64,000 nucleotides of DNA from AP-15 sp963772295 (GTDB taxonomy: Bacteria; Pseudomonadota; Alphaproteobacteria; ATCC43930; CGMCC-115725). The DNA is taken from contig CAVYWO010000017.1 of the NCBI GenBank assembly GCA_963772295.1, forward strand, positions 124,001 through 188,000, given 5' to 3'. This document shows, one piece after another, positions 1-9,228 of the stretch. Within the stretch, counting starts at the first letter, position 1. Every line of letters starts with the position of its first letter. The notes under the pieces are model-generated. The model saw only the letters and a list, made by a program, of their open reading frames with translations, ran no database searches and had not been told where the DNA came from. The position numbers were made by a program, and so were the translations under genes.

Positions 1-1
1 C

Positions 2-490
2 GACCGTTTCGGCAATCGCGTCTGGCTTCTCGGCATCACCCATAGCGGCATGGACTACGTAAAGCTCGGCCCGGTCGCGGCGCTCGCCGAGGCCGGGATC
101 GAGACCTGGGACCTGTCGGTCGCGACGCTGAAGGGCATCGGGCAGATCATCATCGGCACCCGCAGCAGCGACGAGTTGGGTGGGCCGTTGCGCATCGCCC
201 AGATGTCGGGAAAGGTTGCGCAAGAAGGACCCGTAGCGACGATCTGGCTAGTGGCAGTATTATCGATCAACCTTGGATTAATCAACCTGTTTCCGGTTCC
301 AGTTCTTGACGGCGGTCATTTGTTGTTTTATGCCGCCGAAGCGTTGCGCGGAAAACCGCTGGGTCCCCGGGCTCAGGAGTACGGGTTTCGCATCGGGCTC
401 GCTTTGGTACTCACATTGATGGTCTTCGCCACCCGGAACGATCTCGTTCATCTTGGGATTTGGAATTGGCTGAAGGGCTTGGTGACCTGA
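2..490 (+). CDS. rseP: RseP site-2 zinc metalloprotease, C-terminal part
   Basis: The reading frame is open from base 2, so the 5' part with the HExxH zinc site lies outside the window. The visible part has the second half of an S2P protease: a membrane segment leading into the LFPVPVLDGGHL motif, whose NxxPxPxLDGG Asp is the third zinc ligand, and a C-terminal helix. RseP cuts anti-sigma factors and signal peptide remnants inside the inner membrane. It lies directly upstream of bamA, the usual alphaproteobacterial envelope cluster. Identity is firm; only the truncation limits what can be said. Confidence 0.93.
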   Translation, partial: DRFGNRVWLLGITHSGMDYVKLGPVAALAEAGIETWDLSVATLKGIGQIIIGTRSSDELGGPLRIAQMSGKVAQEGPVATIWLVAVLSINLGLINLFPVPVLDGGHLLFYAAEALRGKPLGPRAQEYGFRIGLALVLTLMVFATRNDLVHLGIWNWLKGLVT

Positions 491-538
491 CGCGGTCGCT
501 GAACCCTGGGAGGGGGAGCGAGCCGGGGTGGGGACGTT

Positions 539-3001
539 TTGCATTGCCATCGACTGAGGTTCGCGCGCTTCGCCGCGGCCGCGGTCTTCCTGGGGATCTT
601 CGGTTTGCCGTGGATTGCGTCGGCGCAACGAACGGACGAGGGGCCGCCGCCGCCGGCGGCTGCCGCGCCGGCCAAGCCGCCCGCGACGCTGCCGCCAACC
701 GCCGCGCCCGGACGCGGCACCCCGCCGCCCGGGCCGATGGGCACCGGAACCGTCAGCGACATCCGTATCGTCGGGGCCAAGCGGATCGAACCTGAAACGA
801 TTCGCTCCTATCTTCAGATCCAGTCCGGTGATCCGTGGAGCGAGGAGTTGGTCAACAGCTCGCTCAAGTCGTTGTTCGCCACTGGGCTATTCGCCGATGT
901 CACGCTCTCGCGAGTCGGCAACACCCTGGTCGTGAAGGTGGTGGAGAACCCGATCATCAATCGGATCGCCTTCGAGGGGAACAAGAAGCTCAGCGACAAG
1001 GACCTCAACGCCGAGATTCAACTGCGTCCGCGGGTCGTCTACACCCGGACACGCGTGCAGAGCGACGTCAGGCGCATTCTCGAGCTCTATCGCCGGCATG
1101 GTCGGTTTGGCGCCACCGTCGAGCCAAAGGTCATTCAGCTTTCCGAAAACCGGGTTGATCTGGTCTTCGAAATCAACGAAGGCGAATTCACCGGCATACG
1201 CAGCATCAATTTCGTCGGCAATCACGCCTTTACCGAGGGCAAGTTGCGCGGAGTCATCGTCAGCAAGGAAAGCCGCTGGTACCGGTTTTTGTCGACCAAC
1301 GACAGTTACGATCCGGACCGTTTGACCTATGATCGCGAGCTGCTGCGGAAGTTTTATCTGACCGAGGGCTATGCCGATTTCCGAGTCGTGTCGGCGGTGG
1401 CGGAGCTGACCCCGTCGCGTAACGGCTTCATCCTCACCTTCACCCTCGATGAAGGCCAGCGCTATCGGTTCGGCAAGATCGGCGTCGACATCAAGCTCAA
1501 GGATCTGCCCGCCGCCGCGGTGCTGCCGCTGCTCACGATCCGGTCGGGCGATTGGTACAATGCGGATCAGGTCGAGAAATCGATCTCGGCCCTGACCGAT
1601 GCCGTGGGCGATCGGGGCTATGCGTTCGTCCGGGTCAGGCCCGAGATCAACCGCAACCGCAAGGACCACACGATCGATGTCACGTTCAAAGTCGAGGAGG
1701 GCCCGCGCGTCTATGTCGAGCGCATCGACATCGTCGGCAATGTGCGCACCCTCGACAAGGTCATCCGACGCGAAATGCAGCTGGTAGAAGGGGATGCCTT
1801 CAACTCCACGCGGATGCAGCGCTCGCAGCAGCGGATCAAGAACCTCGGCTTCTTCAAGAAAGTGGAAGTGACCAACGTGCCCGGGTCGGCGCCCGACAAA
1901 ACCGTGGTGACGGTCGAAGTCGAGGAACAGTCGACCGGCGAATTGTCGCTCGGGTTCGGCCTGTCGACGTCGGAGGGACCGCTCGCCGATGTCGATATCC
2001 ACGAGCGGAATTTTCTCGGGCGCGGCCAGGACCTGCGGGTCAACACCATAGTTTCGCTACGCTCGCAGCAGATTGACCTGAGCTTTACCGAGCCATATTT
2101 TCTCGATCGGAATATTGCCGCCGGCTTTGATCTGTTCGAAATCAAAACCAGTCCGACCGTCAACTTTTTTACCGGGATAGTGCCTCCTTATCAGCAGTTT
2201 TCTTATGGAGGCGCGCTGCGCGCCGGCTACCAGATCACCGACAATCTGCGTCAGACGCTGAAGTACACGGCGCGCTCGGACGATATTACAGACATTCAAT
2301 CCGACGCGTCTTTGTTTATTGCGTTGCAGGCAGGTCAGCACGTGACATCGGAAATCGGTCAGGTGCTGCTGTACGATCGGCGCGACGACCGGCTCGATCC
2401 GACCGCCGGCTATTACGCCTCTCTCGGCACCGACTTTGCCGGGGTCGGGTTTGGCGTAGATTATGTCCGAGCCAAGGCGAACTTCGGATATTATTACTCG
2501 ATCGCACCCGAATGGGTGCTGAGCTTGACCGCGGAAGCCGGCGACATCCAGGGTTGGGGCGGGCAGGATGTTCTGTTGCAGGACCGTTTCTTTGTCGGCG
2601 GCGATAATTTGCGCGGCTTCCAGAGCGCCGGGATCGGGCCCCGCGATTCGGTCAGCGATGACGCGCTCGGCGGACAAAAATACTATGTTGGATCGGTCAC
2701 TCTGGGGGTGCCGCTCGGCCTGCCGCGGGAACTGGGGCTGAGCGGGCGCGTCTTCACCGATTTCGGCTCGCTGTGGGATCTCACGCCCACCACCTTGGTC
2801 TTGAGCCCGGCGCAATTGGCGACGACGGGCGGCATCACGCCGACGGTTGAGCAATCCACCCTCGTGCGCGTCAGCTCCGGGGTCGGCGTCTCGTGGAAAT
2901 CGCCGCTCGGCCCCATTCGGCTCGATCTCGCGTACCCGATCAGGCGGGCGTCCTTCGATCAAACGCAATTTTTCCGCATCAGTTTCGGCACGAGGTTTTG
3001 A
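539..3001 (+). CDS. bamA: Outer membrane protein assembly factor BamA
   Basis: This 820-residue protein folds and inserts beta-barrel proteins into the outer membrane. A TTG start follows a purine-rich stretch (about 509-531) and gives a signal peptide ending near SAQ at residue 30. A proline-rich linker of about 40 residues precedes five POTRA repeats (about residues 65-440) and a 16-strand barrel. The barrel contains the conserved VGGDNLRGF motif and ends in a C-terminal Phe (GTRF), the classic outer membrane signature. Its TGA overlaps the ATG of skp by one base, so the two are translationally coupled. No frameshift is seen here, unlike the genes downstream. Confidence 0.97.
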   Translation: MHCHRLRFARFAAAAVFLGIFGLPWIASAQRTDEGPPPPAAAAPAKPPATLPPTAAPGRGTPPPGPMGTGTVSDIRIVGAKRIEPETIRSYLQIQSGDPWSEELVNSSLKSLFATGLFADVTLSRVGNTLVVKVVENPIINRIAFEGNKKLSDKDLNAEIQLRPRVVYTRTRVQSDVRRILELYRRHGRFGATVEPKVIQLSENRVDLVFEINEGEFTGIRSINFVGNHAFTEGKLRGVIVSKESRWYRFLSTNDSYDPDRLTYDRELLRKFYLTEGYADFRVVSAVAELTPSRNGFILTFTLDEGQRYRFGKIGVDIKLKDLPAAAVLPLLTIRSGDWYNADQVEKSISALTDAVGDRGYAFVRVRPEINRNRKDHTIDVTFKVEEGPRVYVERIDIVGNVRTLDKVIRREMQLVEGDAFNSTRMQRSQQRIKNLGFFKKVEVTNVPGSAPDKTVVTVEVEEQSTGELSLGFGLSTSEGPLADVDIHERNFLGRGQDLRVNTIVSLRSQQIDLSFTEPYFLDRNIAAGFDLFEIKTSPTVNFFTGIVPPYQQFSYGGALRAGYQITDNLRQTLKYTARSDDITDIQSDASLFIALQAGQHVTSEIGQVLLYDRRDDRLDPTAGYYASLGTDFAGVGFGVDYVRAKANFGYYYSIAPEWVLSLTAEAGDIQGWGGQDVLLQDRFFVGGDNLRGFQSAGIGPRDSVSDDALGGQKYYVGSVTLGVPLGLPRELGLSGRVFTDFGSLWDLTPTTLVLSPAQLATTGGITPTVEQSTLVRVSSGVGVSWKSPLGPIRLDLAYPIRRASFDQTQFFRISFGTRF

Positions 3002-3711
3002 TGTTGAAGCCAAGGGCTCGGTGGACGGCGCTCGCGCTGCCATTGCTTTATGGTCTCGGCGGCATCGGCAATGCCGCTGCCCAGCAACCGCCGGCCCCGC
3101 CGCCGTTGACGGCACCGCCCAAGGCGCCGCCCGCGCCGCTGCCGGCGCCGCCCGCGCCGTTGCCGGCCGCGCAGAACCTGACCGTGATGGTGGTCGACGC
3201 CCAGGCGCTCTTGCAGGAATCCAAGGCCGCCAAGATGGTGCGCGCCCAGATCGAGCAGAAACGCTCCGAGTACGCCAGAGAAATCTCGCAGCAGGAGGAG
3301 GCGCTGCGCAGCGAACGCGATTCGTTGCAGCGGCAGCAGGCCTCGATGTCGCCGGAGGCCTTGAACAAAAAGGGCCGTGAGTTCCAACAAAAAGTCAACG
3401 AACTCGACCGCAGTGTCCAGGCCAAGCGTCAGGCACTCGAAAAGTCCAGTAACGATGCACTATCGAAGATTCAGCAGCAGATGCTGAAGATCATTGCCGA
3501 TATTGCCAAGCAGCACAGGTCGAATCTGGTGCTGCAGCGCACCGAACTCGTGCTTTTCGACCGGTCGTTCGATGTCACCGACGAAGTGATGCAGAAGCTC
3601 GACGAACAGATGCCGGTCCTGACCGTCAACTTTGTCAATCCGCAGCCGCCGCCCGCCGCCGTCGCAGCACCGTTGCCGCAGGCCGCGCCGACGCGGACGA
3701 GGCGGCGGTAG
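3001..3711 (+). CDS. skp: OmpH/Skp periplasmic chaperone
   Basis: This 236-residue protein carries unfolded outer membrane proteins to the BAM complex. The ATG at 3001 overlaps the bamA stop. A signal peptide (about residues 1-26, ending AAAQQ) is followed by a low-complexity Pro/Ala linker of about 30 residues. An OmpH core comes next: VVDAQALLQESKAA strand, then a long charged coiled coil (about residues 75-170) that forms the tentacles. The C-terminus is again Pro/Ala-rich. The long proline linker is unusual compared with the enterobacterial protein. Its place between bamA and lpxD supports the call. Confidence 0.93.
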   Translation: MLKPRARWTALALPLLYGLGGIGNAAAQQPPAPPPLTAPPKAPPAPLPAPPAPLPAAQNLTVMVVDAQALLQESKAAKMVRAQIEQKRSEYAREISQQEEALRSERDSLQRQQASMSPEALNKKGREFQQKVNELDRSVQAKRQALEKSSNDALSKIQQQMLKIIADIAKQHRSNLVLQRTELVLFDRSFDVTDEVMQKLDEQMPVLTVNFVNPQPPPAAVAAPLPQAAPTRTRRR

Positions 3712-3740
3712 CCGGGAACTTCTCGGATCGTGAACCGCCA

Positions 3741-4765
3741 ATGGCGGACCCACGCTTCTTCGATCGTGCCGGCCCGTTTTCGCTCGAGGCGGTGGCGGCG
3801 GCAACCGGGGCGCGGCTGTTGCGCCGCGACGATGGGGTGCGGCTGATGCGCGATGTCGGGGCGCTCGAGACGGCCGGTCCCGAGGAGGTCAGCTTTTTCG
3901 AGAACCGAAAATATCTCGATGCTTTTCTGCGCTCCCGCGCCGGGGCCGCCTTTGTCGATGAGCGGTCGGCCGCGCGCGCCCCCGCCGGGATGACGCCGCT
4001 CGTCAGCGACGCGCCCTACAAGGCCTATGCGCGTGCCGCTCAGCTGTTTTATCCGGCGGCGCCCGTCCGCCCCGGTCGGGCGGCTTCGGCGCTGATCTCG
4101 GCCGAGGCGGTCGTGCCCGAGGATTGCGAGATCGGCCCGAATGTGGTCGTCGGGCGGGGCGCGCGGCTCGGCAGGCGTTGCCGGATCGATGCCAACAGCG
4201 TGATCGGCCGCCGGCGTCGAGATCGGCGACGATTGCCGGATCGCCGCCAATGTGACGCTCAGCCACTGCCTCATCGGCGCACGCGTCGTGCTCCATCCCG
4301 GTGTGCGCATCGGTCAGCCCGGCTTCGGCTTCGCTCCCGACGCTTCGGGTCCGGTCAAAATTCCGCAGCTCGGCCGGGTGATCATCGGCGACGATGTCGA
4401 GATCGGCGCCAACACCACGATCGACCGCGGCTCCGGCCACGATACCGTCATCGGCGCCGGGTCGATGATTGATAATCTGGTGCAGATCGGGCACAATGTC
4501 GTCTTGGGCCGGGGTTGCGTGCTGGCCGGTCAGGTCGGCATTTCCGGCAGCACGCAGCTCGGCGATTTGGTCATGGTCGGCGGGCAGGGCGGTATTGCCG
4601 GCCATTTGCGGATCGGCCGCGGCGCCCAGATCGCCGCCAAGAGCGGCATCATGCGGGATGTTGCGGCGGGCAGCGTGGTGTGCGGCATCCCGGCGGTGCC
4701 GATAGGCGCGTTCATGCGTCAGACCGCGCTCGTGCAGCGTCTGGCCAAGAAGAAGGACCGGATGA
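3741..4765 (+). CDS. lpxD: UDP-3-O-acylglucosamine N-acyltransferase LpxD (frameshifted)
   Basis: LpxD adds the second hydroxyacyl chain in lipid A synthesis, from acyl-ACP to UDP-3-O-acylglucosamine. The N-terminal uridine-binding domain (FSLEAVAAATGARL, then EEVSFFENRKYL) and the first hexapeptide repeats are in one frame up to about 4210. The left-handed beta-helix continues (GVEIGDDCRIAANVTLSHC to the KKK tail) one base out of phase. A single extra base near 4209-4216 explains this. The second frame stays open to 4866, past the likely fabZ start, so a further indel near the end is probable and the end given is an estimate. About 340 residues when stitched, the usual length. Confidence 0.9.
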
Positions 4766-5236
4766 TGGTCGATCCGGTGTGCGAGGGGGAACGAGGCACA
4801 CGAGATCGATATCCAGCGGATCATGCAGATGATCCCGCACCGTCACCCGTTTCTGATGATCGATAAAGTCGTCGACATCGTCGCGAACGAGTGCGCAACC
4901 GGGATCAAAACGTCTCGATCAACGAGAATTATTTTCAGGGACATTTCCCGGCTCGACCGGTGATGCCCGGCGTGCTGATCATCGAGGCGATGGCGCAGAC
5001 CGCCGCGGTTCTGGTCGTGCATACGCTGGGTCCGGAATCCGAGGGAAAGCTCGTCTACTTCATGAGCGTCGACAATGCCCGTTTTCGCCGCCCCGTGTTT
5101 CCCGGCGATCAGCTCGACGTCCACGTCATCAAGCAGCGCAATCGCGGCAATGTCTGGAAGTTCGAAGGGCCGCGCCAAGGTCGGGGCAAATCTGGTGGCG
5201 GAAGCGGTGTTCGCCGCAATGATCCTCGACGATTAG
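4765..5236 (+). CDS. fabZ: 3-hydroxyacyl-ACP dehydratase FabZ (frameshifted)
   Basis: FabZ removes water from 3-hydroxyacyl-ACP in fatty acid elongation. The hot-dog fold signature is clear: MIPHRHPFLMIDKV at the start, FQGHFPARPVMPGVLIIEAMAQ with catalytic His and Glu, then the VGANLVAEAVFAAMILDD end and a TAG stop. Three phase changes are needed: one in the G run near 4785-4789, one lost A in an A run near 4908, and one extra G near 5168. All sit in short homopolymers. The start is inferred from ATG codons at 4762/4765 and is less sure than the body. Confidence 0.88.
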
Positions 5237-5246
5237 ACGTCCGCGC

Positions 5247-6050
5247 ATGGCTCCAAATCCACGCTACGGCCGTCGTCGCGCCGGGGCGCGATCTTGGCCG
5301 ACGACGTCGTCGTCGGACCCTATTGCGTGATCGGCGAGCATGTCGTGCTCGGCGCCGGGGTAAGCCTCAAATCGCATGTCGTCGTCGACGGCCGCACGAC
5401 GATCGGTGACGGCACGCGGATCTTCCCGTTCGCCTCGGTCGGTCACGAGACCGCAGGACCTGAAATACAAGGGCGAACCGTCTTCGCTCGAGATCGGCCG
5501 CAACAATACGATCCGCGAACATGTGACGATCAACCCGGGCACGGCCGGGGGCGGCATGGTCACGCGCATCGGCAACAATTGCCTGTTGATGGTCGGTGCC
5601 CATGTCGCGCATGACTGCCAGATCGGCGATCACGTGATCCTCGTCAACAATGCGACGATCGGCGGCCACGTCGTGATCGAGGATTATGCCATCCTGGGCG
5701 GGCTTTCGGCGGTGCACCAATTTGTCCGGATCGGCAGGCACGCGATGATCGGCGGCATGTCGGGGGTCGAGCGCGACGTCATTCCCTATGGGCAGGTGAT
5801 GGGCGAGCGGGCGCGGCTTAACGGGATCAACATCGTCGGCATGCAGCGCCGCGGCTTCAGTCGCGAGGATATTCAAGGTCTGCGCAGCGCCTATCAGTTC
5901 CTGTTCCACTCCGGCGGAACCCTGAGCGACCGCGTCGACGAGACCGCCGACCGCTTTGCCGGGATCGGTCCGGTCGAGGAAATCATCGCTTTCATCCGCG
6001 CCGATTCGAGCCGCGCCATCTGTCAGCCCAAGGAGGCGAATGGCGGGTAG
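5247..6050 (+). CDS. lpxA: UDP-N-acetylglucosamine O-acyltransferase LpxA (frameshifted)
   Basis: LpxA carries out the first step of lipid A synthesis. It is a left-handed beta-helix of hexapeptide repeats (IHATAVVAPGA, VVVGPYCVIGEHV, TIGDGTRIFPFASVGH). The long intact part from about 5455 has the GRNNTIREHVTINPGT segment and catalytic His in HDCQIGDHVILVNN, plus the C-terminal helical domain (GFSREDIQGLRSAYQ). One extra G near 5282 and one indel near 5450 split the first third. The ATG at 5247 is in phase with the C-terminal frame. The 3' end overlaps lpxI by 11 bases. Confidence 0.9.
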
Positions 6051-6863
6051 GCTCGGGATCATCGCGGGCAGCGGCGGGTTGCCGCGCCGACTCGTCGATA
6101 CCTGCCGCGCGGTCGGCCGCGACGTTTTTGTGCTCGCCCTCGAAGGAGCCGCCGAGCCCCGGTCGCTCGAGGGCGTGCCCCATGCCTGGTGCCGGCTCGG
6201 CGCCGCGGCGGAGGGGCTCGCCCTGCTTGCGCGCAGAATCGACGTGAGCGAGCTGGTGCTGGCCGGCGGCGTTCGTCGGCCGAGCCTCGCGCGCGTTGCG
6301 GCCGGATTGGCGGGCGGCCAAGCTTTTCGCCCGGATCGGCTACCGCGCGCTCGGCGATAACGGGCTGCTTTCGGCGGTCGTCGAGGAGCTCGAGCGCGAA
6401 GGGTTTCGCGTCATCGGCGCGGATCAGCTGCTCGTCGACGCGGCTCGCGGCCGAGGGTCCGCTCGGCAGATCCCGGCCCGACGCGCAGGCGATCGCCGAT
6501 ATCGAGCAGGGGCTGCGCATCGCCCGGGCGCTCGGCGCGCTCGACATCGGTCAGGCGGTCGTCGTTCAGCAAGGCCTCGTCCTTGGCGTCGAGGCGATCG
6601 AGGGCACCGACGCGCTGCTGCGGCGCTGCGCCCGACTGCGCCGCGAAGGTCCGGGCGGCGTGCTCGTCAAGATCGAAAAGCCGGGTCAGGAACGGCGCGC
6701 CGATCGGCCGACGATCGGTCCGCGGACCGTGGCGCTCGGCGCCGCGGCCGGATTGCGCGGGATTGCCGTCGAGGCCGGGGCGACAATCGTCCTCGACCGC
6801 GACGAGGTTGCCGCCGCTGCCGACCGCGCCGGCCTGTTCGTGGTCGGTATGCCGCGCGCGTGA
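6040..6863 (+). CDS. lpxI: UDP-2,3-diacylglucosamine pyrophosphatase LpxI (frameshifted)
   Basis: LpxI splits UDP-2,3-diacylglucosamine to lipid X and UMP. It is the alphaproteobacterial replacement for LpxH. The start reads MAGRLGIIAGSGGLPRRL, the family's N-terminal glycine motif. The second part (GYRALGDNGLLSAVVEELE) and third part (DIGQAVVVQQGLVLGVEAIEGTD, then KIEKPGQ and the RTV...IAVEAGATIVLDR end) lie in different frames. Two phase changes, near 6300 and 6445, join them. The TGA overlaps the GTG start proposed for lpxB. Confidence 0.9.
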
Positions 6864-8087
6864 GGCGGCCGGCGACGCCGCTCGATTTTCGTTGTCGCCG
6901 GCGAGCCTTCGGGCGATGCGCTCGGCGCGGCTTTGATCGCGGCGCTGCGGCGAGCGCACGCGGCGGCAACCTGCGGATCGCCGGCATCGGCGGCGAGCGC
7001 ATGCGGAGGCGGGGGCTCGCGAGCCTCGTTCCGCTCGAGGATCTGGCGGTGATCGGGGTGGCCGAGGTATTGCCGCGGGCGCCGCTCGATTCTGCGCCGG
7101 GTGCGCGAGACCGTGGCGGCGATGCAGCGCATTGCGTCCGGACGCGCGTCGTGACGATCGACAGCTCGGGGTTCAGCTGGCGCATCGCGCAGCGACTGCG
7201 CCGGCGCGGCGAGAAGCTGCCGCTCATTCATTATGTCGCCCCGATGGTCTGGGCCTGGCGCGGCGGCCGGGCGCGACGGATGGCGCGCTGGTACGACCAT
7301 CTGATGGCCCTGTTGCCGTTCGAGCCGCCCTATTTCGAGCGGGTCGGGCTCGCCTGCAGCTATGTCGGTCATCCGGTCGTCGAGAGCGGCGCCGATCGCG
7401 GCGATGCGGAGCGGTTTCGCGTCGGCGCACGGGCTCGCCGCCGAGGAGTTGCTGATCACCGTCTGCCGGGCAGCCGCGGCGGCGAGGTGCGCCGGCTGCT
7501 GCCGGTATTCGGCGCGGCGTTGTCCGCCTGGCCAGAGAGCTCGGGCCGTTTCGGGTCGTCGTGCCGACCGTGGCGACGGTCGCGGCCGCGATCGGCGAGG
7601 CCGTGCGCGACTGGCCCGGCAACCCGATCGTGGTGCGGCGGCCCGAAGAAAAGTACGACGCCTTTGCCGCCAGCCGCGCCGCGCTCGCGGCATCCGGCTC
7701 GGTGGCGCTGGAGCTGGCGATGGCGCGCCTGCCGATGGTCGTCGCCTATCGCCTCAACCCGCTGACCGAGGCGCTGCTCGACCGCGTTCTGAAGGTCCGC
7801 CAGGTGAACCTGGTCAATCTGATGCTCGGCCGACCGCTGGTCGACGAAATGTTGCGCGAGCGCTGCGCGCCCGAGCGGCTGGCCGCGGCGGTCGTTCGGC
7901 TGATCCGCGACGAACGGGTTCGCGCGCGCATCGGGCGGGATATGATGAGGCGGTGCGGCGCCTCGGCGCGGGCGGTATGGCGCCGAGCCTGCGCGCCGCC
8001 GACAAGGTTCTGGAGATCGTCGGCGCATACCGGGCCGGCGCCGTCAAATCGACGAACGCATCACGGAGGAATGGAGCATGGCAATGA
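6860..8087 (+). CDS. lpxB: Lipid-A-disaccharide synthase LpxB (heavily frameshifted)
   Basis: LpxB joins lipid X to UDP-diacylglucosamine, a GT19 reaction at the inner membrane. Family segments occur in the correct order but in alternating frames: IFVVAGEPSGDALGAALI, VVTIDSSGFSWRIAQRL, HYVAPMVWAWR, SYVGHPVVE, LPGSRGGEVRRLLPVF, SGSVALELAMARLPMVVAYR and VNLVNLMLGRPLVDE. At least eight one-base shifts in 1.2 kb are needed, far more than a functional or slowly decaying gene would show. The GTG at 6860 is inferred from GTGA overlap with lpxI. The stitched length of about 400 residues fits the family. Confidence 0.87.
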
Positions 8088-8519
8088 CCGATCTCGCCGA
8101 AACCGCAAGACCAGCGTCCGATACCGGCACGTTTCGCTTCCTGCATACGATGATCCGGGTTCGCGACCTGGAGAAATCGCTGAGGTTCTACAGCGACTTG
8201 CTCGGGATGAAGGTGTTGCGCCAGCGCGATTATCCCTCGGGCAAGTTCACCCTCGCCTTTGTCGGCTACGGCGACGAAACCGACCATACCGTGATCGAGC
8301 TGACGCACAATTGGGAGCAGGCCGAGCCCTACCAGCTGGGCACGCGCCTTCGGCCATCTGGCGATCGGGGTGCCCGACGTCTACAAGGCCTGTGATCGCC
8401 TGGCCGCGGCCGGGGTCAAGATCCCGCGGCCGGCCGGCCCGATGGCGCATGGCGGCTCGGTGATCGCCTTTATCGAGGATCCCGACGGCTACCGCATCGA
8501 GCTGGTAGAGCGCCGGTAG
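8078..8519 (+). CDS. gloA: Lactoylglutathione lyase, glyoxalase I (one frameshift)
   Basis: GloA turns the methylglyoxal-glutathione adduct into lactoylglutathione and needs a metal ion. The first part has FLHTMIRVRDLEKSLRFYSDLLGM with the first metal-ligand His, then TVIELTHNW with a Glu ligand. The second part, in another frame, has GHLAIGVPDVYKACDRL and IAFIEDPDGYRIELVER with the remaining His and Glu ligands. One extra base near 8345 separates them. ATG follows a GGAGGAATGGAGC ribosome site. It starts within the lpxB 3' end, suggesting the same transcript. Confidence 0.92.
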
Positions 8520-8720
8520 CCGGCGCTGCTTTCGACCTCTCGCCGGAGCGGATGACGGGCGGGCGCGCCCGACCCCGTCAGCGAAAAACACAGCAATTTC
8601 AATGAACGCGTCATTCCGGGGCGGCTCGCCAGCGCCGCGCCCGGAAACCAAGAACTCCGGCTTTGGCAAGGCAGGCGAGGGCCTGTGGTCATGGATTCCG
8701 GGCTCGCGGGCGGAGTTTAT

Positions 8721-8783
8721 CCTCGGGCCGCGCCCCCGGGTCCGCGCTCTGCGCGGCCCGAGGGTAAACTCCGCGCGGACCCG
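8721..8783. repeat. Dispersed palindromic repeat, copy 1
   Basis: A 63-base unit identical to those at 8952 and 43774. It contains two interleaved inverted repeats in the order A-B-A'-B': CCTCGGGCCGCG pairs with CGCGGCCCGAGG, and GGGTCCGCG pairs with CGCGGACCC. In this copy the outer arm extends upstream (GCGGAGTTTATCC against the downstream GGGTAAACTCCGC), giving an arm of about 23 bases with one mismatch. Confidence 0.85.
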
Positions 8784-8951
8784 TGGACCCGCGCCCCCGA
8801 AAGACACGGGGGGGATCGGCCGTTTTCATCCCAGATGGCGCACGCCCGTTGCATAAAGATCGTCATTCCGGGGGCCGAGCGGAGCGAGGCAGCCCGGAAC
8901 CCATGAACAGAGGCCTCTGGAAATAGGTTCCGGGCTCGCCGCGGAGCCTGT

Positions 8952-9014
8952 CCTCGGGCCGCGCCCCCGGGTCCGCGCTCTGCGCGGCCCGAGGGTAAAC
9001 TCCGCGCGGACCCG
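8952..9014. repeat. Dispersed palindromic repeat, copy 2
   Basis: Identical 63-base core to copy 1 with the same interleaved inverted repeats. The upstream flank (GGAGCCTGT) is shared with copy 3 rather than copy 1, so the extended outer arm is degraded here. A further GC-rich hairpin (GGGGCGGCGCCCC) follows directly. Confidence 0.85.
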
Positions 9015-9228
9015 GGGGCGGCGCCCCGGAACAACTCCCGGTTTGCGGCGCTTCAGGCACAGCCCGCGGGAGGCGGCGAGGGCAAATTCTTTGTGACGGC
9101 TCACGCGGCACCGGAAAATGTGTGAATTCCGCAGCCGAATCGCCGGAGTTGGGTGAGGGGGCAACCCGGTTGGAAAATGCTCTAGTCGCGAGAGGCGGCC
9201 AGCTCGAGCACGGCAGGTGCGCCGACGA

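Larger units (their letters stand above)
8520..9228. other. Non-coding region with dispersed palindromic repeats
   Basis: No gene is seen in this 0.7-kb gap between convergent gloA and the amidase. It holds two copies of a 63-base palindromic element (8721-8783 and 8952-9014), each preceded by a CGTCATTCCGGG-type motif (about 8609 and 8861) and nearby CCCGGAA boxes of the sort scattered through alphaproteobacterial intergenic DNA. Small open frames across it are made of the repeats and carry no recognisable domain. Confidence 0.7.

Noticed and set aside
2057..3115. 352-codon open frame on the minus strand
   Set aside because: Lies opposite bamA, whose barrel motifs are unmistakable.
3741..8519. 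Programmed frameshifting as the explanation of the lpx breaks
   Set aside because: There are too many sites, in both directions, without slippery heptamers or a common pattern; sequencing error is simpler.
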